The notes beneath the pieces are model-generated. The model made no database searches. It saw nothing but the letters and a program-made list of their open reading frames with translations, and was not told the DNA's origin. Shown piece after piece: positions 17,206 through 22,501 of a stretch of DNA of 22,501 nt. Source of the stretch: JBQDBK01 sp052090825. GTDB taxonomy: Bacteria; Bacillota; Clostridia; Tissierellales; Peptoniphilaceae. The stretch covers positions 1 to 22,501 of the forward strand of contig JBQDBK010000018.1 of assembly GCA_052090825.1 (NCBI GenBank), read 5' to 3'. Each line of letters opens with the position of its first letter. Position 1 is the first letter of the stretch. A program made the position numbers and the translations under genes.

Positions 17206-17286
17206 TTTTTATATATTATTATAATTTTAAGGTTTACTAAATTTTTTTTATATATTATTATAATTTTAAGGTTTACTAAATTTTTT
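17206..17286 (+). repeat. Tandem direct repeat, 39-base period, about two copies
   Basis: The bases 17206-17247 recur at 17245-17286 without mismatch (42 matching bases at a 39-base offset). Each copy contains TATAAT (17220-17225, 17259-17264) and AAGGTTTACTAAA (17229-17241, 17268-17280), flanked by T-runs. The repeat fills most of the gap between the hydrolase and the small gene before ferritin. A recent duplication or a doubled operator are both possible. Confidence 0.9.
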
Positions 17287-17301
17287 AAAGGGTAGTAATA
17301 T
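17272..17301 (+). promoter_or_regulatory. Putative promoter of the small gene and ferritin
   Basis: TTTACT (17272-17277), in the second repeat copy, and TAATAT (17296-17301) are 18 bases apart. A start near 17308 would give a short leader with the ribosome site at 17315-17321. TTTACT is also the -35 seen before carD. In this A+T-rich sequence the match alone is weak. Confidence 0.4.
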
Positions 17302-17330
17302 AAAAGAGACAAAATTAGGAGAAGATGTTT

Positions 17331-17603
17331 ATGATTAAAACCTTACTAATCAACCAAATTGATACTATAGATGACTATAAAAATAGAAATATTTTCTTTT
17401 TAATAGGTAATATGGAAGAAGCAACAGATGTTTTATTAGATAACTTTAATTCAGTTAACTGTAAGTATTATGGCAGAAGCACGTTAAAGTATAATGGGAT
17501 AAAGCTTAACATAACGACTAAAGAAATACCCGAGTTAGTTAGATTATTAGTTGGTTTAGGTCTTGATATTTATGGAGTGTATGAGCTATATGAGCCAAAG
17601 TGA
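17331..17603 (+). CDS. Hypothetical protein, 90 residues
   Basis: I do not recognise this protein. It begins MIKTLLINQIDTIDDYKNRN and ends LGLDIYGVYELYEPK. The composition suggests a small soluble alpha/beta fold with strands around FFLIGN (22-27) and IYGVYEL (80-86) and an amphipathic helix around EIPELVRLLVGLG (65-77). There is a single cysteine and no membrane segment or signal peptide. TTAGGAG (17315-17321) is 9 bases before the ATG at 17331 but only 3 from the in-frame ATG at 17325, hence the choice. The ferritin gene begins 25 bases after its stop with its own ribosome site, so the two probably share a transcript and possibly a role in iron handling. Confidence 0.75.
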   Translation: MIKTLLINQIDTIDDYKNRNIFFLIGNMEEATDVLLDNFNSVNCKYYGRSTLKYNGIKLNITTKEIPELVRLLVGLGLDIYGVYELYEPK

Positions 17604-17628
17604 AAAGATGAAAAAGGAGAGATAATTT

Positions 17629-18108
17629 ATGAGTAAATTAATTAAAGGTTTAAATGAACAATTTAATTTTGAAATTTCAAGTGGATATATATATCTTGCA
17701 ATGTCAGCTTATTTAAAAGAACAAGATATGGATGGTTTTGCTCATTTTATGTATAAGCAGGCTGAAGAGGAGTTTGATCACGCTAAAGAATTTTATAATT
17801 TTCTTTTTGCACTAGATGAAAGACCAACTTTTGAAGCAATTGAAAAACCACAAGTGAAATTTGAATCTTTTACAAATACTTTTAAAGAAGCTTTAGAACA
17901 TGAAAAAGAAGTAAGCTCTAGAATAAAAAAATTATATGAAATTGCCATGGAAGAAAATAATCATGAAGCTGTTGTATTCTTATCAGGATTTATTAAAGAA
18001 CAAGTAGAAGAAGAAGATAATTTTAGAAGTATAGTTAAAAGATTCGAGAGAATAAATGAAAGTTGGAATGGATTATACAATTATAATAATGAACTAGGAA
18101 GAAGATAA
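17629..18108 (+). CDS. ftnA: Bacterial ferritin (FtnA type)
   Basis: A 159-residue, non-haem ferritin expected to form a 24-subunit shell that oxidises Fe2+ and stores Fe3+ in the cytosol. Ferroxidase residues match E. coli FtnA with a two-residue shift: Glu15, Glu48 and His51 (EEEFDHA), Glu92 and Gln125 (KEQVEEE), with Tyr22 nearby. The four-helix bundle and short fifth helix are complete. No methionine or CxxC haem motif of bacterioferritin is visible. AAGGAGAG precedes the ATG. The gene follows the 90-residue unknown and is followed by a 315-base spacer. The tandem repeat upstream of the pair is a candidate operator. Confidence 0.96.
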   Translation: MSKLIKGLNEQFNFEISSGYIYLAMSAYLKEQDMDGFAHFMYKQAEEEFDHAKEFYNFLFALDERPTFEAIEKPQVKFESFTNTFKEALEHEKEVSSRIKKLYEIAMEENNHEAVVFLSGFIKEQVEEEDNFRSIVKRFERINESWNGLYNYNNELGRR

Positions 18109-18423
18109 AATTTTTGGGTATGGTCAATTTTTTTAATATTTTAAATTTAGAATTTTAAAACTATAAAATTTTAGTAAATACATATTATTAAAGTATCTAG
18201 ATCAAATCTTCTATAAAATAAATTGTAGGAAAGTTTGATAAAATTCAATTGTTTTTGTTTACTTGATTACAAAAGAATATATTATATACATGTAGTAGTC
18301 AAAATATATGTTAAAATTTAAAAATTAAACATTGCATTAAATTTTCATTTATGATATCATAAATTATTTACTTTTATTTTCATTTTTGGTATACTATAGA
18401 GGGTATATATCAGGAGGGATAAT
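18109..18423. other. 315-base intergenic spacer between ferritin and carD
   Basis: No gene was found. Just after ferritin a weak A/T-only hairpin (7-bp arms near 18152-18171) lacks a T-run. An imperfect inverted repeat (ATCAAATCTTC with GAAAGTTTGAT, near 18201-18241) has a loop of about 18 bases. A second promoter-like pair, TTTACT (18258-18263) with TATTAT (18280-18285, 16-base spacer), lies upstream of the clear carD promoter. The rest is A+T-rich without evident structure. A small RNA is possible but not supported. Confidence 0.5.
18367..18395 (+). promoter_or_regulatory. carD promoter (extended -10)
   Basis: TTTACT (18367-18372), a 17-base spacer and TATACT (18390-18395), preceded by TG at 18387-18388, form a good sigma-A promoter with an extended -10. 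The predicted start near 18402 lies 22 bases before the carD ATG and leaves room for the AGGAGGG ribosome site (18413-18419). Confidence 0.75.
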
Positions 18424-18912
18424 ATGTATTATATAGGAGACAAGGTAGTTTATCCTATGCACGGAGCAGGTGTGATAATTGGTATAGAAAACAGGAAAAT
18501 TCTAGGTAAGGTAAAGGAATATTATATTCTGAAAATTCCAGTAAATGATATGCAAGTTATGGTTCCAGTAGATAGCGTTGAAGAAAGTGGAGTAAGAGAT
18601 ATATTAGACAAAGAAGAAATGGATAGAGTGCTCGATATTTTAGCAGGTAATGAAAAAGTAAATATGCCCACAAATTGGAATAGAAGATATAGGTTTAATA
18701 TGGATAGGTTAAAGTCTGGAGATATTAAAGAAATAGCTGCAGTTGTAAGGTGTTTGGAAAGATTAGACAATAAAAAATCTCTATCAACAGGTGAAAGAAA
18801 AATGCTCAATGGAGCAAAACAAATAATTGTATCTGAAATGGTATTAGTTTATGAAAAAAATCTTGAAGAAATTACCGAAATAGTAGATAAAGCTATTTTT
18901 GGAACAAGCTAA
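18424..18912 (+). CDS. carD: CarD/CdnL-family RNA polymerase-binding regulator
   Basis: A 162-residue protein with an N-terminal RNA-polymerase-interacting domain (VVYPMHGAGVIIGIENR, 8-24; PVNDMQVMVPVDS, 39-51) like that of TRCF/Mfd, and a helical C-terminal domain (about 63-160). Known members bind the RNA polymerase beta subunit and stabilise open complexes at promoters such as those of rRNA genes. The length and domain order match CdnL. A strong AGGAGGG lies just before the ATG. It has its own promoter. The yacL-like gene follows immediately in the same reading frame, with its ribosome site overlapping the carD TAA. Confidence 0.94.
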   Translation: MYYIGDKVVYPMHGAGVIIGIENRKILGKVKEYYILKIPVNDMQVMVPVDSVEESGVRDILDKEEMDRVLDILAGNEKVNMPTNWNRRYRFNMDRLKSGDIKEIAAVVRCLERLDNKKSLSTGERKMLNGAKQIIVSEMVLVYEKNLEEITEIVDKAIFGTS

Positions 18913-18924
18913 GGAGGTGTTATT

Positions 18925-20028
18925 ATTAGTAAAAATAGAAATTTGGTAAATAAAATATTTAGGATTTTGTTTGCCATAATAGGAGCAGGTCTTGGGATTG
19001 TATTTGTTTCATTTTTAAAGGATTTTGAATTTATTTATAGCTTGAATAAAAATATTGTTTTAGTTATTTCAATATTAATTATTATTTTATTTGCACTTAT
19101 ATTTTTTATGCTATCACCCAAGGCTTTGAAGTTTATTGAATCATTGTTAGATAAATGGGAGGATGATTTAAAAGAAAGATCATTCTCAGAAATTATTGTT
19201 GGGAGTATAGGATTAATAATTGGTTTAGTAATAGCATTTTTATTATCTCAACCAGTTTATCAAATACCTATACCTTATGTAGGATCTGCTATTTCTATTA
19301 TTTTATATGGTATGTTAGGATACTTTGGTATAAATATAGCTTTAAAAAATAAAGAAGATTTATTTCAAAAATTTAAAGATGTAGGAGTAAATATAAAATC
19401 TCAACAAAGAGATAAGGTTAAAGTTCAAAAATTTAAATCAATACCTAAGATATTAGATACTAGTGTAATAATTGATGGTAGAATAAAAGAGATTTGTTTT
19501 TCTGGGTTTTTAGAAGGTCCATTATTTGTACCAGTATTTGTTTTAGAAGAACTTCAACATATTGCTGATTCATCAGATGATTTAAAAAGAAATAGGGGTA
19601 GAAGAGGTCTTGATATAATTAAAGATATGCAAGATAGTAATACTGTAGAGATAATTATATATGAAGGAAAATATGAAAGTATAAAAGAAGTAGACTCTAA
19701 GTTATTAGCTTTAACAAAAGAATTAAATGGGAAAATAGTTACTAATGACTATAATTTAAATAAGGTAGCTGCAGTTCAAGATATACCTGTTTTGAATATA
19801 AATGAATTGGCAAATGCCGTAAAACCTGCTTATCTGCCAGGAGAAGAAATGAATGTTCAAATAGTGAAGCCTGGAAAAGAACATAATCAAGGATTAGGTT
19901 ACTTAGATGATGGAACAATGATAGTAGTTGAAGAAGGTAAAAATCTTGTTGGAAGTAATGTTGATGTAGTAGTAACTTCCATAATTCAAACAGCAGCAGG
20001 AAAAATGATTTTTGCCAAACCTATATAA
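18925..20028 (+). CDS. yacL: YacL-type PIN/TRAM membrane protein, probable ATT start
   Basis: A 367-residue homologue of Bacillus YacL. Four hydrophobic helices (about 11-33, 44-63, 90-110 and 118-140) come first. A PIN nuclease domain follows, with acidic residues in ILDTSVIIDGRI (Asp178, Asp184), LEELQHIADSSD (Glu208/209), EVDSKLL (Asp257) and VTNDYNLN (Asp275). A TRAM domain is at the C-terminus (from about 300: AYLPGEEMNVQIVKPG, YLDDGTMIVVE). The role is likely RNA-related at the membrane, but the function of YacL is not settled. Start choice: AAGGAGGTG (18911-18919) fits ATT at 18925 with 7 bases between; no ATG or GTG is available, and the TTG at 18943 is 25 bases away. The protein from TTG would be 361 residues. 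Confidence 0.9.
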   Translation: MSKNRNLVNKIFRILFAIIGAGLGIVFVSFLKDFEFIYSLNKNIVLVISILIIILFALIFFMLSPKALKFIESLLDKWEDDLKERSFSEIIVGSIGLIIGLVIAFLLSQPVYQIPIPYVGSAISIILYGMLGYFGINIALKNKEDLFQKFKDVGVNIKSQQRDKVKVQKFKSIPKILDTSVIIDGRIKEICFSGFLEGPLFVPVFVLEELQHIADSSDDLKRNRGRRGLDIIKDMQDSNTVEIIIYEGKYESIKEVDSKLLALTKELNGKIVTNDYNLNKVAAVQDIPVLNINELANAVKPAYLPGEEMNVQIVKPGKEHNQGLGYLDDGTMIVVEEGKNLVGSNVDVVVTSIIQTAAGKMIFAKPI

Positions 20029-20040
20029 AAATTAAGAATT

Positions 20041-20087
20041 TATAAAGTGAAAATTTATAGTTTTTTATGTTTAATTTTTACTTTATA
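20041..20087 (+). other. Hairpin between yacL and prfB
   Basis: A 15-bp stem (20041-20055 with 20073-20087, one G-U pair) has a 17-base A+T-rich loop. No T-run follows, so it is at best a weak terminator. A TATAAT at 20084-20089 overlaps the right arm and may be the -10 of a prfB promoter, but no convincing -35 was found. Confidence 0.45.
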
Positions 20088-20155
20088 ATATTATTGGTAA
20101 GGTCCATATAAATGAAATTTTATTTTAAAATTATTAGAAGAGGAGTTGATAATAT

Positions 20156-21272
20156 TTGGAACAAAATATATATTTAGACAAGGAGCGCTTAAATGAAGCG
20201 AAATCCTTAGTGGAAAGTCTTGGTGAATCTCTTTGACTTGGCCAGTCTAAGGGAGAAAATATCAGAATTAAATAATTTACAATTAAAAGAAGGATTTTGG
20301 GATGATTCAGAATCTGCACAAAAAAAAATAAAAGAACAAAATTAATAACAATCTACAGTTGATAAATACGATATTCTAAATAAAAAAATTATTGAAGCAG
20401 AGGATTTAATTGAACTTATGGAGTTGGAAGAAGATTTTGCTTTTTATGATGATTTTAAAAGAGAAATTGAAACAATAGAAAAACTTTCAGAAAAGTTCAA
20501 GTTGGAAACACTTCTAAATGGAGAATATGACACCAATGATGCCATTCTTTCTATACATGCTGGAGCAGGAGGAACAGAAGCTCAAGATTGGGCTAGTATG
20601 CTTTATAGAATGTATGCTAGATATGCTGAAAAAATGGGATTTAAAGTTGAAACTTTAGATATTTTAAAAGAAGATGAGGCAGGGATAAAGTCTGTAACTC
20701 TTTTAATATCTGGAGAGAATGCTTATGGATATATGAAGGGAGAAAAGGGCGTTCACAGATTAGTAAGAATTTCCCCTTTTGACTCTAATAAAAGAAGACA
20801 TACATCTTTTTCTTCAGTAGATGTATATCCGGAGATAGAAGATGATACAGAAGTAGAAATTAAAGATGAAGATTTAAAGGTAGATACTTATAGGTCATCT
20901 GGAGCTGGTGGACAACATGTTAATACAACAGATTCGGCAGTTAGAATTACTCATATACCAACGGGAATAGTTGTCCAATGTCAAAATGAGAGAAGTCAGA
21001 TACAGAATAGAGAAAAAGCAATGAATATGTTAAAAGCTAAGTTAATAGCTTTGGCAGAAGAAGAGAAGAAAGAAAAAATTGAAGATTTGCAAGGAAATTA
21101 CTCTCAGATAGCATGGGGTTCTCAAATAAGATCTTATGTATTTCAACCTTATACAATGGTAAAAGATCATAGGACTGGAGTAGAGGTTGGAGATGTAAAT
21201 AGGATTATGGATGGAGACTTAGAAGAATTTATCAATGGATATCTTCAAATTAATGCAAATAATGGAGGTTAA
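20156..21272 (+). CDS. prfB: Peptide chain release factor 2, +1 frameshifted and interrupted by tandem TAA
   Basis: RF2 recognises UGA and UAA stop codons and releases the nascent chain. Translation begins at TTG 20156 (MEQNIYLDKE; AGAGGAG about 10 bases upstream) and reaches CTT-TGA at 20231-20236. A +1 shift continues with DLASLREKIS, exactly as in RF2 genes. In this frame two TAA codons occur at 20343-20348, between KIKEQN and QSTVDKYDIL, in the middle of domain 1. Beyond them RF2 is complete in the same frame: SPF anticodon-like tripeptide, GAGGQHVN catalytic loop, correct C-terminus. Counting the two stops as residues, the length is 371, close to the normal ~366. The open part restarts at ATG 20418 (284 residues, lacking domain 1). 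Whether full-length RF2 is made cannot be told from sequence. YbjQ follows one base after the stop. Confidence 0.85.
20222..20237 (+). promoter_or_regulatory. prfB programmed +1 frameshift site
   Basis: CTT-TGA-C (20231-20237) is the conserved RF2 slippery site. Slow termination at UGA when RF2 is scarce lets the CTT-decoding tRNA slip by one base into GAC. The usual strong internal Shine-Dalgarno (AGGGGG-like) is replaced here by the weak GGTGA (20222-20226), 4 bases before CTT. Confidence 0.92.
20343..20348 (+). other. Two in-frame TAA codons inside prfB
   Basis: In the +1 frame the codons read CAA AAT TAA TAA CAA TCT. The frame is the same before and after: GAC at 20235 and ATG at 20418 are a multiple of three apart. 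A run of nine A (20320-20328) lies 14 bases upstream. Compared with RF2 of Bacillus the two stops occupy two residue positions with no net insertion or loss. Confidence 0.9.
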
Positions 21273-21273
21273 T

Positions 21274-21594
21274 ATGATCTTATCGACAACAAATTCTATA
21301 GAAGGAAAAGAAGTTTCAGAATATTTAGGCCTAGTATTTGGAGAATCTGTTAATGGTATAAATTTTATAAAAGACTTTGGAGCAGGAATTAGAAACTTTG
21401 TAGGTGGAAGAAGTTCTGGGTATGAAGAAGAAATGATAACCATGAGAAGAGAATGCTTAAATGAACTTAAAAACAGGGCTCAAAAGCTTGGTGCAGATGC
21501 TGTAGTAGGCCTTAAATTTGATTTTCAAGGATTAGGACAAGCAGGAAATATGATTTTATTAAATGTTGTAGGAACAGCGGTAAAATTAAAATAG
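21274..21594 (+). CDS. YbjQ/UPF0145-family protein
   Basis: A 106-residue protein of the YbjQ (UPF0145, putative heavy-metal-binding) family: the start ILSTTNSIEGKEV, the glycine-rich middle FVGGRSSGYEEEM, and NRAQKLGADAVVGLKFDF are its signature. Members form small oligomeric rings; no function is established, and metal binding is only suggested. GGAGG (21264-21268) lies 5 bases before the ATG at 21274, preferred over the earlier in-frame ATG at 21235, which lies inside prfB. One base separates it from the prfB stop, so it is co-transcribed with prfB. A strong terminator follows. Confidence 0.88.
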   Translation: MILSTTNSIEGKEVSEYLGLVFGESVNGINFIKDFGAGIRNFVGGRSSGYEEEMITMRRECLNELKNRAQKLGADAVVGLKFDFQGLGQAGNMILLNVVGTAVKLK

Positions 21595-21640
21595 TAATAA
21601 AAATAGCACATTTAAATGTGCTATTTTTATTACTATTTTA
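21592..21640 (+). terminator. 22-bp palindromic terminator after the ybjQ-like gene
   Basis: A perfect 22-bp inverted repeat (21592-21613 with 21614-21635), starting at the stop codon of the ybjQ-like gene, carries a T-run in its right arm and is followed by TTTTA. It ends the prfB transcript. The symmetric A- and T-tracts would let it work on either strand. Confidence 0.92.
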
Positions 21641-21658
21641 TAGAATATATGTTAGAAT
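21630..21658 (+). promoter_or_regulatory. Putative pyrF-pyrE promoter
   Basis: TTACTA (21630-21635), a 17-base spacer and TAGAAT (21653-21658) with an upstream TG (21650-21651) form an extended -10 promoter candidate. The -35 overlaps the terminator arm. The leader would be only about 20 bases, too short for a PyrR-type attenuator. Confidence 0.45.
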
Positions 21659-21684
21659 CTAAAAAAGAAAGTAGGAGGGAATTT

Positions 21685-22386
21685 ATGGCAAAAGACGTTA
21701 TTATAGCATTAGATTTTGATTCTATGGAAAAGGCGCTAAATTTTGTAGATCAATTTAGTGAAAAATTATATGTAAAAGTTGGTATGGAGTTATTTTATAA
21801 AGAGGGACCTAAAGTAATAGAAGAAATAAAAAAAAGAGGTCATAAAATATTTTTAGACTTAAAACTTCATGATATTCCAAATACAGTAGCTAAAGCAACA
21901 ATCTCCTTATTATCTCTTAACACTGATATGATAAATTATCAAATAGCTGGTGGAGGAGAAATGTTAAGACGTGCTAGCCAAGAAGCTAGAAAGATTAATG
22001 AAAATATTATAACTTTAGGTATTACAATGTTAACTTCAACATCAGAAGACCTTATGCATAATGATATTTTAATAGATGAAAAATATTCACTCAAAGAAAC
22101 AGTATTAAATTATGCGAATTTAGCAAAAGATAGTGGACTTAGTGGTGTGGTTTGTTCAGCTCTAGAAGTAAAAGATATAAAAGAAAAGTTGGGAAAAGAC
22201 TTTCTGTGTATAACCCCTGGAATAAGACTAGCATCAATAGATAGAGATGATCAAAAAAGAGTGGTAACTCCAAAAGATGCAAAAGAATATGGTAGTGATT
22301 ATATTGTAGTTGGAAGGCCTATAATTAAAGCAGAAAATCCTGTCCAAGTTTACAAAGAAATAAAAGAAATGTTTTTAGGAGATTGA
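21685..22386 (+). CDS. pyrF: Orotidine 5'-phosphate decarboxylase
   Basis: Last step of UMP synthesis: OMP to UMP plus CO2, cytosolic. The 233-residue protein has the catalytic cluster FLDLKLHDIPNT (Asp58, Lys60, Asp63), substrate-binding ALDFD near the start, VKVGMELF, TPGIRLASIDRDDQ and the phosphate-binding VVGRPI. The ATG at 21685 is supported by TAGGAGGGA upstream and by the family start. The earlier in-frame ATG at 21616 would lie in the terminator. pyrE follows after one base, so the two form an operon. Confidence 0.97.
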   Translation: MAKDVIIALDFDSMEKALNFVDQFSEKLYVKVGMELFYKEGPKVIEEIKKRGHKIFLDLKLHDIPNTVAKATISLLSLNTDMINYQIAGGGEMLRRASQEARKINENIITLGITMLTSTSEDLMHNDILIDEKYSLKETVLNYANLAKDSGLSGVVCSALEVKDIKEKLGKDFLCITPGIRLASIDRDDQKRVVTPKDAKEYGSDYIVVGRPIIKAENPVQVYKEIKEMFLGD

Positions 22387-22387
22387 G

Positions 22388-22501
22388 ATGAAAAAAATAG
22401 CAGAAACTTTATTAAAAATAAAAGCAGTAACTTTATCACCAAATGAACCATATATATGGGCATCTGGAATAAAATCACCTATATATTGTGATAATAGATT
22501 A
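22388..22501 (+). CDS. pyrE: Orotate phosphoribosyltransferase, N-terminal part (cut by window end)
   Basis: The first 38 codons are visible, reading MKKIAETLLKIKAV and then PYIWASGIKSPIYCDNRL. This matches the N-terminus of PyrE, including the W/T-x-SGxxSPxYxD(N/C)R motif of the orotate/PRPP-binding enzyme that makes OMP, the substrate of PyrF. AGGAGAT lies just upstream. The ATG overlaps nothing and starts one base after the pyrF stop. The rest, with the PRPP loop, is beyond the window. Confidence 0.93.
   Translation, partial: MKKIAETLLKIKAVTLSPNEPYIWASGIKSPIYCDNRL

Noticed and set aside
17206..17286. Possible CRISPR array
   Set aside because: Two adjacent exact copies with no unique spacers between them and no cas genes; it is a simple tandem duplication.
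18152..18171. Terminator after ferritin
   Set aside because: The hairpin has only A/T pairs and no following T-run, so it would be too weak to claim.
20041..20087. Strong terminator after yacL
   Set aside because: The stem is mostly A/T with a large loop and lacks a T-run; kept only as a hairpin.
20134..20319. Minus-strand ORF across the start of prfB
   Set aside because: No ribosome site or family match; the plus strand clearly encodes the RF2 N-terminus there.
20343..20348. Reassignment of TAA to sense
   Set aside because: TAA ends other genes in the window (for example carD, pepT, pepD, ileS) at expected C-termini, so TAA is a stop here.

Overview
The window looks like part of the chromosome of a low-GC Bacillota bacterium, most likely a clostridial or Tissierellia-type anaerobe. 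The evidence is the very A+T-rich sequence, strong GGAGG-type ribosome binding sites, TTG starts, a T-box in front of ileS, and the Bacillota gene block yaaO-tmk-darA/pstA-holB-ricT. No tRNA or rRNA gene, CRISPR array, prophage or insertion sequence was seen. The content is essentially housekeeping, with a few unusual details.

Layout. Positions 1-130 hold two hairpin terminators. Next is a minus-strand peptidase operon, pepT then pepD (2773 down to 130). Across a divergent spacer, all remaining genes are on the plus strand. A 53-residue two-helix membrane protein (missed by ordinary length cut-offs) is coupled to an HI0933-type flavoprotein, followed by a COG4091-type dehydrogenase with a SAF domain and an Rrf2-family regulator with four C-terminal cysteines. 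A T-box leader controls ileS, which encodes a type 2 isoleucyl-tRNA synthetase whose HIGH motif reads G-I-H-H. After a strong terminator come a HAD-type phosphatase and a DNA-replication/signalling operon: yaaO-like PLP enzyme, tmk, two tandem PstA/DarA-type c-di-AMP receptor paralogues, holB and ricT, mostly joined by 1-4 base overlaps.

After another terminator there is a membrane-anchored alpha/beta hydrolase, a 39-bp tandem repeat, a small unknown gene with a ferritin gene, a 315-base spacer carrying the carD promoter, and carD followed by a YacL-type PIN/TRAM membrane protein that seems to start at ATT. The end of the window holds prfB, a YbjQ-family gene, a 22-bp palindromic terminator, and the pyrimidine genes pyrF and pyrE (the latter cut by the window edge).

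The most striking observation is in prfB (release factor 2). It has the usual +1 programmed frameshift at CTT-TGA-C. In the correct downstream frame, however, it is then interrupted by two adjacent TAA codons (20343-20348), while the RF2 sequence on either side stays intact and in register. This could be a sequence error, a recent mutation, a split gene, or a second recoding event. The sequence alone cannot decide, and sequence error or mutation is the simplest reading.
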